A stretch of DNA of 64,000 nt from Martinezella lusitana. GTDB taxonomy: Bacteria > Pseudomonadota > Alphaproteobacteria > Rhizobiales > Rhizobiaceae. Of the stretch, positions 41,656 through 50,681 are shown one piece after another. The position numbers and the translations under genes are program-made. Location of the stretch: the NCBI RefSeq assembly GCF_014207095.1, contig NZ_JACHBG010000019.1, forward strand, positions 1 through 64,000. The letters run 5' to 3'. Under the pieces are notes generated by a model, which was given only the letters and a program-made list of their open reading frames with translations, was not told the origin of the DNA and ran no database searches. The stretch's first letter is position 1. Each line of letters starts with the position of its first letter.

Positions 41656-41714
41656 CCGATCAACGAACCGCCTGACGGGACGGGAACCCCAGGGCAGGAA
41701 GACGGAGACTAAAA

Positions 41715-43319
41715 ATGGCAGTCAGTGCGAACCGGCTAGAACTTCTGCAGATCGCAGATGCAGTGGCGCGCGAAAAGGTCATCGACCGCGAGATCGTGCT
41801 TGCCGCAATGGCGGACGCGATCCAGAAGGCCGCGCGTTCGCGTTACGGCACGGAGTCGAACATCCGCGCCGACATCAATCCGAAGACCGGCGAAATCCGT
41901 CTGCAGCGCCTGCTCGAAGTCGTCGAGAAGGCCGAAGACTATTCCACGCAGATCCCACTGGAACTCGCACGCGATCGCAACCCGGACGCAGCCCTTGGCG
42001 ATTTCATCGCCGATCCGCTGCCGCCGATGGATTTCGGCCGTATTGCTGCCCAGTCGGCCAAGCAGGTCATCGTGCAGAAGGTGCGCGAAGCCGAGCGTGA
42101 CCGCCAGTTCGACGAATTCAAGGATCGCGTCGGCGAAATCGTCAACGGCACCGTCAAGCGCGTCGAATACGGCAACGTCATCGTCGACCTCGGCCGCGGT
42201 GAAGGCATCATCCGCCGCGACGAGATGATCCCGCGCGAAAACTTCCGCTACGGCGACCGCGTCCGCGCCTATGTCTACGACGTCCGTCGCGAACAGCGCG
42301 GCCCGCAGATCTTCCTGTCGCGCACGCATCCGCAGTTCATGGTCAAGCTCTTCACCATGGAAGTGCCTGAAATCTACGACGGCATCATTCAGGTGAAGTC
42401 GGTTGCCCGCGATCCGGGCTCGCGCGCCAAGATCGCCGTCATCTCGAATGACTCGTCGATCGATCCGGTCGGCGCCTGCGTCGGTATGCGCGGTTCGCGC
42501 GTTCAGGCCGTTGTCGGCGAACTGCAGGGCGAAAAGATCGACATCATTCCCTGGTCCAACGAGCCGGCGAACTTCGTCGTCAACGCGCTGCAGCCGGCCG
42601 AAGTCGCCAAGGTCGTTCTCGATGAAGACGCAGAGCGCATTGAAGTCGTGGTTCCGGACGAGCAGCTGTCGCTGGCCATCGGCCGCCGCGGTCAGAACGT
42701 CCGTCTCGCGTCGCAGCTCACCGGCTGGGACATCGACATCATGACGGAAGCCGAGGAATCGGAACGCCGTCAGAAGGAATTCAACGAACGCACCAACCTG
42801 TTCATGGACGCACTCGACGTCGACGAAATGGTCGGTCAGGTTCTGGCTTCCGAAGGCTTTGCCGCGGTCGAGGAACTGGCTTACGTCGATCTCGATGAAA
42901 TCGCTTCCATCGACGGTTTCGACGAAGACACCGCGCAGGAAATCCAGACCCGCGCCCGCGAATATCTCGAAAAGCTCGAAGCCGAGATGGACGAGAAGCG
43001 CAAGGCACTCGGCGTTTCCGACGAGCTTCGTCAGATCAACGGCATGACCGCACAGATGATGGTCGCGCTTGGCGAAGACGGCATCAAGACAATCGAAGAC
43101 TTCGCCGGCTGCGCCGCCGACGACCTCGTCGGCTGGAGCGAACGCAAGAACGGCGAGACGAAGAAGTACGAAGGCTTGTTCTCCAAGCTCGAAGTCTCGC
43201 GCGTCGAAGCAGAACAGATGGTCGTGCAGGCTCGCCTGCTCGCCGGCTGGATTACCGAAGCCGATCTCGCCGCTGAGGCCGAAGAGGCTGCGGAGGACGA
43301 AACCGAGCAAGAAGCATGA
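41715..43319 (+). CDS. nusA: Transcription termination/antitermination factor NusA
   Basis: Binds RNA polymerase and RNA to modulate pausing, termination and antitermination. Domains in order: N-terminal RNAP-binding domain (residues 1-125), S1 (VNGTVKRVEYGNVIVDLGRGEGIIRR), two KH domains (VGMRGSRVQAVVGELQGEKIDI, then AIGRRGQNVRLASQLTGWDIDI), and C-terminal acidic repeats with helix-hairpin-helix elements ending in a Glu-rich tail. 534 residues. The stop overlaps the ATG of the next gene (ATGA), so rnpM is translationally coupled. The operon leader hairpin may allow autoregulation. Confidence 0.98.
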   Translation: MAVSANRLELLQIADAVAREKVIDREIVLAAMADAIQKAARSRYGTESNIRADINPKTGEIRLQRLLEVVEKAEDYSTQIPLELARDRNPDAALGDFIADPLPPMDFGRIAAQSAKQVIVQKVREAERDRQFDEFKDRVGEIVNGTVKRVEYGNVIVDLGRGEGIIRRDEMIPRENFRYGDRVRAYVYDVRREQRGPQIFLSRTHPQFMVKLFTMEVPEIYDGIIQVKSVARDPGSRAKIAVISNDSSIDPVGACVGMRGSRVQAVVGELQGEKIDIIPWSNEPANFVVNALQPAEVAKVVLDEDAERIEVVVPDEQLSLAIGRRGQNVRLASQLTGWDIDIMTEAEESERRQKEFNERTNLFMDALDVDEMVGQVLASEGFAAVEELAYVDLDEIASIDGFDEDTAQEIQTRAREYLEKLEAEMDEKRKALGVSDELRQINGMTAQMMVALGEDGIKTIEDFAGCAADDLVGWSERKNGETKKYEGLFSKLEVSRVEAEQMVVQARLLAGWITEADLAAEAEEAAEDETEQEA

Positions 43320-44008
43320 CGATCACCGAGGGGCCTGACGCTCCGCCCGAGGACGATGATCTCGGCGGTGACGGCGCAAATGGCCGCATGTGCATCGTAA
43401 CACGCGAAAGCGGATCGCCTGACGAGTTGATCCGCTTCGTCGCCGCCCCGGACGGGACAGTCGTTCCCGATCTGAAGCGGCAACTGCCGGGACGCGGGTG
43501 CTGGGTCAAGCTCGACCGGGCGCTCGTGGACAAGGCAGTAGCAAAGAAACTGTTTTCACGCGCCTTGAAGGCGGAAGTGACGGCACCGGCCGATCTTGGT
43601 GCCATCGTCGACCGTCTTCTCGTGGCGCAGCTGGCCGGGATGATGCACATGGCGCGCAAGGCGGGCCGGTTCGTCACGGGTTCGGCGAAGGTCGACGGCG
43701 CGGTACGCAACGGCTCGGCACTTGCCGTGTTCCACGCGATCGCCGCCGCCAACGATGGCGTCCGCAAGATCGACCAGGCACGCAAAGCCTGGCATCTCGG
43801 TATGGAAACCGAAAAGGAAATACCTTCCTTCCGTGTCTTTACGGAAGCGGAGATGGAAGAACTGATGGGCCAGAATGCTTTTATCCATGCCGCAGCGCTT
43901 GCAGGGCAGGCGGGTGAAGGTGTAGTGAAGCGCGCAAACCTGCTCGAACGGTACCGCAACGGCGGTCAGTCCCGGGCAACGGGCGGCGCTGGCCGGCGAA
44001 AACAATGA
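43316..44008 (+). CDS. YlxR/RnpM-type RNA-binding protein (DUF448)
   Basis: 230-residue nucleic-acid-binding protein. The N-terminal DUF448 domain (about residues 24-100) carries MCIVTRESGSPDELIRFVA and the GRGCWVKLDRALVDKAV motif. A second region (AQLAGMMHMARKAGRFVTGSAKVDGAVRNGS) resembles an L7Ae-type RNA-binding fold. YlxR of Bacillus modulates RNase P. Starts within the nusA stop (ATGA) and precedes infB by about 100 bases, the standard place for this family. Confidence 0.9.
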   Translation: MTITEGPDAPPEDDDLGGDGANGRMCIVTRESGSPDELIRFVAAPDGTVVPDLKRQLPGRGCWVKLDRALVDKAVAKKLFSRALKAEVTAPADLGAIVDRLLVAQLAGMMHMARKAGRFVTGSAKVDGAVRNGSALAVFHAIAAANDGVRKIDQARKAWHLGMETEKEIPSFRVFTEAEMEELMGQNAFIHAAALAGQAGEGVVKRANLLERYRNGGQSRATGGAGRRKQ

Positions 44009-44109
44009 CGCGGTCACCGGCCTATGCCGGACGCCTCATTAAGGTACATGCATTGAACGACAGGGTCTGACGGAGAATTCCGTACCCTGTCCGAAGGAAC
44101 GGGAACGGA

Positions 44110-46857
44110 ATGACCGACAATCAAGACGACAAGACGCTGAGTGTTTCAGGTAAGAAGACTCTCACCCTGAAGCCTTCAGGCGTAAACCAGGGCACCGTGC
44201 GCCAGGACATGGGCCGCGGTCGCACCAAGGCGGTCGTGGTTGAAACCCGCAAGCGCCGCCCACTGCGCCCGGAAGACGAAAAGCCGATCACTGCTTCGAC
44301 GGCGCCTGCATCGGCACCATCGGTGACCCGCGTCGCTGAACCGACGCCGCAGCCGCCGCGCCCGCCGCAGCCGGCCCCGCGCATTCATCAGCCCGGTGGC
44401 CAGCAGCAGCGGCCGGGACAGTCCAACCAGGGCTATCAGCAGCGCCCGCAGCAGGAACGCTCGTCGCGTCCGGTGGTTCTGAACCATCTGTCCGCCGATG
44501 AGATGGATGCCCGCCGCCGCGCACTTGCCGACGCCCAGGCCCGCGACGCCGCGGATGCCATCCGTCGGGCCGAAGAAGAGGCACGCCGCCGCCAGGAAGA
44601 AGAAGCACGCCGCATCGCCGAGCAGGCCGAAGCAGCACGCCGCGCCGCCGAAGAGGCTGCCCGCGCTGTGGAAGCGAAGGCGGAAGCCGCCGCTGCTCCG
44701 GTGAGCGAAGCCAAGGTCGAAGCCCCGAAGCCGGCTGCACAGCCCGCAGCAGCACCCGTCGTCGCCCGACGCCCGGATGCCTCTGCTCCGCAGCCTGCCC
44801 GCCCCGGCGCACCCGCATCGGAAGCGCCGGCCAATCGCCGTCGCCCGGGCAGCGACGAGGACGAAAATCGTGGGCCGCCACGCGGCGCTCCGGCACGCGG
44901 CAAGGTCGTGCGTCCGGAACCGGCAAAGCCCGTTACCACGCGTCCGAAGACCGAGGATGAACGCCGTCGCGGCAAGCTGACGGTCACCACGGCGAATGTC
45001 GACGAAGACGGCAATGCGCGTGGTCGCTCGCTTTCGGCCATGCGCCGCCGGCAGGAGAAGTTCCGCCGCAGCCAGATGCAGGAAACGCGCGAAAAGATTT
45101 CGCGTGAAGTCATCCTGCCTGAGACCATCACCATTCAGGAACTGTCGCAGCGCATGTCCGAACGCGCCGTCGACGTTATCAAGTACCTGATGAAGGAAGG
45201 TCAGATGATGAAGCCGGGCGACGTGATCGACGCCGATCTGGCCGAACTCATCGCCGGCGAATTCGGCCACACGGTCAAGCGCGTTTCGGAATCCGACGTC
45301 GAACAGGGCATCTTCAACGTTGCCGACGAGGAAGGCGAACTGGTTTCCCGTCCGCCCGTCGTCACCATCATGGGTCACGTCGACCACGGCAAGACCTCGC
45401 TGCTCGACGCCATCCGCCATGCGAACGTGGTGGCCGGCGAAGCCGGTGGCATCACCCAGCATATCGGTGCCTATCAGGTCGAGCAGAACGGTCAGAAGAT
45501 CACCTTCATCGACACCCCCGGCCACGCCGCCTTCACGGCAATGCGTGCCCGCGGCGCCCAGGCGACCGACATCGCGATCCTGGTCGTTGCAGCCGATGAC
45601 AGCGTGATGCCGCAGACGATTGAATCGATCAACCACGCCAAGGCGGCGGGTGTTCCGATCATCGTGGCGATCAACAAGATCGACAAGCACGAAGCCAACC
45701 CGCAGAAGGTCCGCACGGAACTGCTGCAGCACGAAGTCTTCGTCGAATCCATGGGCGGTGAAGTGCTCGACGTGGAAGTGTCCGCGAAGAACCGCACCAA
45801 CCTCGACAAGCTGCTCGAAGCCATCCTGCTGCAGTCGGAAATCCTTGATCTCAAGGCCAATCCGAACCGTACGGCCGAAGGCACCGTCATCGAAGCTCAG
45901 CTCGATCGCGGTCGTGGCTCCGTCGCCACCGTTCTCGTTCAGAAGGGCACGCTGCGTCCGGGCCAGATCGTCGTTGCCGGCGATCAGTGGGGCCGTGTGC
46001 GCGCCTTGATCAACGACAAGGGCGAGCATGTGAAGGAAGCCGGTCCGGCCACGCCGGTCGAGGTTCTCGGCCTTTCGGGCACGCCGGCTGCGGGCGACAA
46101 GTTCGCCGTCGTCGAAAACGAAAGCCGTGCTCGCGAGATTTCCGAATATCGTCAGCGCCTGGCTCGCGACAAGGCGGCTGCCCGCCAGTCCGGTCAGCGC
46201 GGTTCGCTCGAACAGATGATGACACAGCTGCAGACCGTCGGCGTGAAGGAATTCCCGCTTGTTATCAAGGGCGACGTGCAGGGCTCGATCGAAGCCATTG
46301 CCGGAGCGCTCGACAAGCTCGGCACCGACGAAGTCCGTGCCCGCATCGTCCATTCGGGCGCCGGCGGCATCACCGAGTCGGATATTTCGCTGGCAGAAGC
46401 GTCGAACGCGGCCATCATCGGCTTCAACGTTCGCGCCAATGCCCAGGCACGCCAGTTCGCAGAGCGCGAAGGCATCGAAATCCGCTACTACAACATCATC
46501 TACGATCTGGTGGATGACGTGAAGGCAGCGATGTCGGGCCTTCTGTCTCCGGAGCGTCGCGAAACCTTCCTCGGCAATGCCGAGATCCTCGAGGTGTTCA
46601 ACATCACGAAGGTCGGCAAGGTCGCAGGTTGCCGCGTCACCGAAGGCAAGGTCGAGCGTGGCGTCGGCGTCCGCCTGGTGCGCGACAACGTCGTCATCCA
46701 CGAAGGCAAGCTCAAGACCCTCAAGCGCTTCAAGGACGAAGTCTCGGAAGTCAACATGGGTCAGGAATGCGGTATGGCCTTCGAGAACTACGAAGACATC
46801 CGCGTCGGCGATACGATCGAGTGCTTCCGCGTCGAGCACATCACCCGCACGCTGTAA
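44110..46857 (+). CDS. infB: Translation initiation factor IF-2
   Basis: GTPase that brings initiator tRNA to the 30S subunit. A long N-terminus (about 350 residues) includes a Pro/Gln-rich segment and an Ala/Glu/Arg coiled coil (RRAEEEARRRQEEEARRIAEQ-type, residues 150-190), then the IF2-N fold (ETITIQELSQRMSERAVDVIKYLMKEG). The G domain has G1 GHVDHGKTSLLDAI, G3 DTPGHAAF, G4 NKID and G5-like SAKN; domains II-IV follow. 915 residues. Good ribosome binding site (GGGAACGGA). A strong terminator follows, so the operon ends here rather than continuing to rbfA. Confidence 0.98.
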   Translation: MTDNQDDKTLSVSGKKTLTLKPSGVNQGTVRQDMGRGRTKAVVVETRKRRPLRPEDEKPITASTAPASAPSVTRVAEPTPQPPRPPQPAPRIHQPGGQQQRPGQSNQGYQQRPQQERSSRPVVLNHLSADEMDARRRALADAQARDAADAIRRAEEEARRRQEEEARRIAEQAEAARRAAEEAARAVEAKAEAAAAPVSEAKVEAPKPAAQPAAAPVVARRPDASAPQPARPGAPASEAPANRRRPGSDEDENRGPPRGAPARGKVVRPEPAKPVTTRPKTEDERRRGKLTVTTANVDEDGNARGRSLSAMRRRQEKFRRSQMQETREKISREVILPETITIQELSQRMSERAVDVIKYLMKEGQMMKPGDVIDADLAELIAGEFGHTVKRVSESDVEQGIFNVADEEGELVSRPPVVTIMGHVDHGKTSLLDAIRHANVVAGEAGGITQHIGAYQVEQNGQKITFIDTPGHAAFTAMRARGAQATDIAILVVAADDSVMPQTIESINHAKAAGVPIIVAINKIDKHEANPQKVRTELLQHEVFVESMGGEVLDVEVSAKNRTNLDKLLEAILLQSEILDLKANPNRTAEGTVIEAQLDRGRGSVATVLVQKGTLRPGQIVVAGDQWGRVRALINDKGEHVKEAGPATPVEVLGLSGTPAAGDKFAVVENESRAREISEYRQRLARDKAAARQSGQRGSLEQMMTQLQTVGVKEFPLVIKGDVQGSIEAIAGALDKLGTDEVRARIVHSGAGGITESDISLAEASNAAIIGFNVRANAQARQFAEREGIEIRYYNIIYDLVDDVKAAMSGLLSPERRETFLGNAEILEVFNITKVGKVAGCRVTEGKVERGVGVRLVRDNVVIHEGKLKTLKRFKDEVSEVNMGQECGMAFENYEDIRVGDTIECFRVEHITRTL

Positions 46858-46882
46858 GCAATCCTTAGATTTGCACGATATC

Positions 46883-46912
46883 AAAACCGCCGGCCACGAC
46901 CGGCGGTTTTTT
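46883..46912 (+). terminator. Terminator after infB
   Basis: AAAACCGCCGG/CCGGCGGTTTT (46883-46893 with 46900-46910), loop CCACGA, ending in T6. It separates infB from the following membrane-protein gene. Confidence 0.93.
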
Positions 46913-46946
46913 ATTGGATCCGACCGAGCGAGGATGAACCGACGCC

Positions 46947-47555
46947 ATGACCAAGGGGTCTGAAGACCACGATTCAGTCACCGTTTCCTTCCTGCGCCAA
47001 CCCGACGAGCATGTCGCGGTGATGTTGCGAGCAGGCCGACGCATAGCGCGCCGCAGCCCGCAGAAAGCCCAGAACGAGGTGGGATGGTTCTTCATATCGG
47101 CGATTGCCGTTGGCGCGGGCCTGCCGGTTCTTTTCTATCTGCTAAGACGCTATGTCTATGTCCCCGTTTTCGGACTATCGCCTTCCATCCACGAAGCCGA
47201 CATTGCCATCATATGGCTTGTGCCTTCGCTGATGATCTATGCGCTCATTCTGGTTTACGCCCGATGGGCGATGCGGCGACGGCGGGCACTAATGCGTTCA
47301 CGCATTCGACCTGGTGTCACGATCACCGTAACGGCCAATGCGCAGGGTGCGTCCTGGGCGTCGACGGATACCAAGATCTGGCTCGGCTGGAGCGAAATCA
47401 TCAATATCAGCCGCGTCGAAGGGCGGATCGAGTTCGATCTCGAATCTTTCTTCACCTATATTCCGGCCTCGGCTTTTTCCGATCAGAAGGCACAGGATGC
47501 CGCATTCGCAAGGATTCTCGGCTTCTGGCGGGCCGCAAACCCTGTCCAGCCTTGA
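46947..47555 (+). CDS. YcxB-like membrane protein (202 aa)
   Basis: Predicted inner-membrane protein with two hydrophobic segments (about residues 47-67, GWFFISAIAVGAGLPVLFYL, and 85-107, IIWLVPSLMIYALILVYA). The N-terminus is charged and cytoplasmic; the C-terminal part (VTITVTANAQGASWASTDTKIWLGWSEIINISR) has the beta-rich pattern of YcxB-type C-terminal domains, a family of unknown function. It lies between infB and rbfA, which are neighbours in many genomes, and after the infB terminator. ATG at 46947 with a weak GAGG upstream. Confidence 0.72.
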   Translation: MTKGSEDHDSVTVSFLRQPDEHVAVMLRAGRRIARRSPQKAQNEVGWFFISAIAVGAGLPVLFYLLRRYVYVPVFGLSPSIHEADIAIIWLVPSLMIYALILVYARWAMRRRRALMRSRIRPGVTITVTANAQGASWASTDTKIWLGWSEIINISRVEGRIEFDLESFFTYIPASAFSDQKAQDAAFARILGFWRAANPVQP

Positions 47556-47623
47556 CCTTTGCGCCGGATCGAGTCATTTGACCCCCTTTATCGCGTCCAA
47601 GGGACGCTGCTAACGGAACAACC

Positions 47624-48031
47624 ATGACCAGACCAACTTCTTCCGCGCCTTCGCAGCGCATGCTTCGCGTCGGCGAGCAGGTGCGCTCAGCGATCACGCA
47701 GGTTCTGCAGCGTGGCGAAGTGCGCGACGACCTGATCGAGCGCACCGTGATTTCCATTTCCGAGGTGCGCATGTCGCCGGATCTGAAGATCGCCACCGCC
47801 TTCGTGACACCGCTCGGCGTTGCCGACCACGCCGCTGTGATCGAGGCGCTGAACCGCCATGCCAAATACATCCGCGGCCGCCTCGGTCCGCAGCTCCGGC
47901 AGATGAAGTACATGCCGGAAGTGCGCTTCCGCGACGATACGAGCTTCGACAACTACCAGAAGATCGACGCATTGCTGCGCTCGCCCGAGGTCAGCCGCGA
48001 CCTCGAAGACGACAACGACCAAGATCAATAA
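47624..48031 (+). CDS. rbfA: 30S ribosome-binding factor RbfA
   Basis: Late 30S maturation factor with a KH-like fold. Recognisable segments are QRMLRVGEQVRSAITQVLQRGEV at the start, ISEVRMSPDLKIATAFVTPLG, and the C-terminal MKYMPEVRFRDDTSFDNYQKIDALLRS typical of the family. 135 residues. Probably co-transcribed with truB, which begins 12 bases after its stop; because a terminator follows infB, transcription of this pair should start from its own promoter or from the YcxB gene. Confidence 0.96.
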   Translation: MTRPTSSAPSQRMLRVGEQVRSAITQVLQRGEVRDDLIERTVISISEVRMSPDLKIATAFVTPLGVADHAAVIEALNRHAKYIRGRLGPQLRQMKYMPEVRFRDDTSFDNYQKIDALLRSPEVSRDLEDDNDQDQ

Positions 48032-48043
48032 CAGAGACAGAGA

Positions 48044-48976
48044 ATGTCCAAGCCACGCAAGCCCAAGGGCCGCCCGATTTCGGGCTGGCTCATCCTCGAC
48101 AAGCCGGTCGATTTCGGCTCGACCGAAGCCGTTTCCAAGATCAAGTGGCTGTTCAAGGCCCAGAAGGCCGGCCATGCCGGCACGCTCGATCCGCTCGCCT
48201 CCGGCATGCTACCGATCGCGCTCGGCGATGCCACCAAAACGGTTCCCTACGTCATGGACGGCCGCAAGATCTATGAATTCACCGCGACCTGGGGTGAAGA
48301 GCGCGCTTCCGACGACCTCGAAGGCGAAGTGACAGCCACCTCGGACGCCCGTCCGAGCGAAGAGGACATCCGTGCGCTGCTGCCGAAATATACCGGCGTC
48401 ATCCAGCAGGTTCCGCCGCAGTTTTCCGCGATCAAGATCGCCGGCGAGCGTGCCTATGACCTGGCCCGCGAAGGCGAGACGGTCGAGATCCCCTCGCGCG
48501 AAGTCGAGATCTTCCGTCTGACGCTGCTGGCTTGCCCGGATGCCAACACGGCGCATTTCGAAGTGGAATGCGGCAAGGGCACCTATGTGCGCGCACTTGC
48601 CCGCGATTTCGGTCGCGACCTCGGCTGCCGCGGCTATATTTCCGGCCTGCGCCGCAGCTTCGTCGCACCCTTCGCCGAAGAGACGATGGTGCCGCTTGCC
48701 GATCTGGTCGCGCTGGAAGAGATCGAGGATGCCAATGAGCGGCTCGCCGCGCTCGATGCGCTGCTGATCGATACGGCGGAAGCCTTGTCGTCACTGCCGC
48801 ATCTCGTCATCAACGACGACCAGGCGCACCGCCTGAAGATGGGCAATCCCATTCTCGTGCGCGGCCGCGATGCGCCGGTCGCCGAAACCGAGGCCTATGC
48901 CACGGCACGCGGCAAGCTGATCGCCATCGGCGAGATCGGCCAGGGCGAATTCCGCCCCAAGCGCGTCTTCGTCTGA
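48044..48976 (+). CDS. truB: tRNA pseudouridine-55 synthase TruB
   Basis: Makes pseudouridine 55 in the T loop of tRNAs. The catalytic Asp lies in the family motif KAGHAGTLDPLASGMLPIALG; other conserved parts are PPQFSAIKIAGERAYDLAREGE and the CGKGTYVRALARDFG motif. The C-terminal extension (from LALEEIEDANERL) is present and the protein is 310 residues, the usual size. Follows rbfA by 12 bases; an alpha/beta hydrolase gene lies downstream before rpsO. Confidence 0.97.
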   Translation: MSKPRKPKGRPISGWLILDKPVDFGSTEAVSKIKWLFKAQKAGHAGTLDPLASGMLPIALGDATKTVPYVMDGRKIYEFTATWGEERASDDLEGEVTATSDARPSEEDIRALLPKYTGVIQQVPPQFSAIKIAGERAYDLAREGETVEIPSREVEIFRLTLLACPDANTAHFEVECGKGTYVRALARDFGRDLGCRGYISGLRRSFVAPFAEETMVPLADLVALEEIEDANERLAALDALLIDTAEALSSLPHLVINDDQAHRLKMGNPILVRGRDAPVAETEAYATARGKLIAIGEIGQGEFRPKRVFV

Positions 48977-49070
48977 CTCTCAGTCGGCCGGAATGACTGA
49001 CTATTGCCGGGCAACGGCGATGCGATATGCTCCCCGACGGGCCATCATGGCCCGTTCAAAGGGGGCAAAC

Positions 49071-49922
49071 ATGCGCAGAGTTGCATTCGGAATACTGGCA
49101 TTCCTTTCCCTGTTTTTGGCAATTACGAGCGCCCAATCCGCCGAGCGATGGGCCGGGCTGCCGCCATTTCCGCCAATGCCGCAGCCGAAAACGAGCGGCA
49201 TGGCCGATGTCAACGACATCAAGATGTATTACGCCGAATATGGCGAAGGCGATCCGATCCTCTTCATTCATGGCGGACTTGGGAATGCCGACATCTGGGG
49301 CCGCCAGGTGGCCGACTTCGCCAGGGATCACCTGGTCATCGTTGCCGATAGCCGCGGTCACGGCCGCTCGACGCGCAGCCAGCAGCCTTTCGGCTACGAT
49401 CTGATGACCTCGGACTATGTTGCTCTGCTCGACTATCTGAAGATCGGCAAGGTGACGCTCGTCGGATGGTCCGATGGCGGCATCATCGGCATCGACATGG
49501 CGATGAAACATCCCGAAAAGCTGACGCGCGTCGTCGCTCAAGCCGCCAATGTCACGACCGACGGCGTGAAGCCCGACGTCATGAACAACAAGACGTTCAA
49601 CGACTACATCAACGTCGCCGGCGACTATTACAGGAAGCTTTCGCCGACGCCGAACGAATACGATGCCTTCGTCAACCAGATCTCGCAGATGTGGGCGAGC
49701 CAACCGGCATGGACCGCAGCCGACCTCGGAAAGATCGCCGTGCCGGTAACACTTGCCATCGGCGACCATGACGAGGCGGTGAAGCTCGACCATACCCAGA
49801 TGATGGCCAAGGAGATCCCAGGCGCCAAGCTCGTCATTCTGAAGGATGCCAGCCATTTCGCCATGCTGCAGGATCCGGAAGGGTATGACGCCATGGTTCG
49901 GGACGCCATGGCGGGACGCTGA
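49071..49922 (+). CDS. Exported alpha/beta hydrolase (283 aa)
   Basis: Has a signal peptide (MRRVAFGILAFLSLFLAITSAQSA) and so is periplasmic. The alpha/beta fold shows the oxyanion HGGLGNADIWGRQ, nucleophile elbow VGWSDGGIIGIDMAMKHP with Ser, Asp in IGDHDEAVKL and His in DASHFAMLQDP. ATG 49071 is chosen because the signal peptide begins there and GGGGG lies upstream; frames back to 48993 are in phase but untranslated in my reading. Substrate unknown. Its position between truB and rpsO, normally neighbours, suggests an insertion of an accessory gene. Confidence 0.87.
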   Translation: MRRVAFGILAFLSLFLAITSAQSAERWAGLPPFPPMPQPKTSGMADVNDIKMYYAEYGEGDPILFIHGGLGNADIWGRQVADFARDHLVIVADSRGHGRSTRSQQPFGYDLMTSDYVALLDYLKIGKVTLVGWSDGGIIGIDMAMKHPEKLTRVVAQAANVTTDGVKPDVMNNKTFNDYINVAGDYYRKLSPTPNEYDAFVNQISQMWASQPAWTAADLGKIAVPVTLAIGDHDEAVKLDHTQMMAKEIPGAKLVILKDASHFAMLQDPEGYDAMVRDAMAGR

Positions 49923-50086
49923 AATCGGCTGGGAAACCGCCTCGGGGAGAACCCTCTTTCCATTGGCGCTCATTTGGTTTATAGGCAGCGCCAGCATCGG
50001 GCATGCCTGATTGCATTCGCGGCCAATGCTGGACGACATCCCGGCGTTTGGCGACTTTAATTTCCTCTCATAGAAAGGACTATCCG

Positions 50087-50356
50087 ATGTCGATCACTGC
50101 TGAGCGCAAGGCTGCGCTGATCAAGGAATACGCGACCGCTGAAGGCGACACCGGTTCTCCGGAAGTACAGGTTGCGATCCTGACCGAGCGCATCAACAAC
50201 CTCACGGACCACTTCAAGGACCACAAGAAGGACAACCATTCCCGTCGTGGTCTCCTGACGATGGTTTCCAGCCGGCGCTCGCTTCTTGACTACCTCAAGA
50301 AGAAGGACGAAGGCCGTTATACCAAGCTGATCACCAGCCTCGGTATCCGTCGCTAA
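50087..50356 (+). CDS. rpsO: 30S ribosomal protein S15
   Basis: Primary 16S rRNA binding protein of the central domain. 89 residues with the canonical pattern: SITAERKAALIKEYA, the GSPEVQVAILTERINNLTDHFKDHKKD segment and the C-terminal GLLTMVSSRRSLLDYLKKKD. ATG at 50087 with AGAAAGGA about 8 bases upstream. Followed by a structured 325-base spacer and pnp, the arrangement conserved across Proteobacteria. Confidence 0.99.
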   Translation: MSITAERKAALIKEYATAEGDTGSPEVQVAILTERINNLTDHFKDHKKDNHSRRGLLTMVSSRRSLLDYLKKKDEGRYTKLITSLGIRR

Positions 50357-50364
50357 CGGAATTT

Positions 50365-50561
50365 CCGGCGGGCGTTCACCTGAACGTCCGCCGGACGCTT
50401 ATGAAGGGTATGAGCCCTTGAGACCAGTTTCCCTCGCGCCTTGTGTCTGCGCGATGCGAAGCTGCCGGCAGCCCGGATGGGCCGGCGCTGCCAACAACAA
50501 CCGTTGACCTGTCATGGGGCAGGATTGCCGGATGCTTTCAGCCGAAGCTTCGTGCTTCGGC
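50365..50561 (+). promoter_or_regulatory. Structured rpsO-pnp spacer with two stable hairpins
   Basis: The 325 bases between rpsO and pnp carry no gene. One hairpin has 14-base arms (50365-50378 with 50381-50394, one wobble) closed by only two bases and without a T run. A second is GCCGAAGC/GCTTCGGC (50541-50548 with 50554-50561). In E. coli the equivalent spacer contains an RNase III site used for pnp autoregulation; the stems here could serve the same end, and the first may also stabilise rpsO mRNA. Confidence 0.5.
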
Positions 50562-50681
50562 CGATTTTCGAAAGCCTCTCGTTGTCTTGCCCGTGATGCG
50601 TCACATTTCGTGTGGTTGAAGACGTGCCTTGCCGAAATCGTCGGCGATGGCGCCTTTTCCCGCACAATGTAAGGACAAGAT

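Noticed and set aside
41736..43310. A 524-codon open frame antisense to nusA
   Set aside because: Shadow of nusA; composition reflects the complementary codons and there is no start signal.
44176..46884. A 902-codon open frame antisense to infB
   Set aside because: It mirrors infB codon bias in a high-GC genome, has no ribosome binding site and shows no protein-like domains, while infB is beyond doubt.
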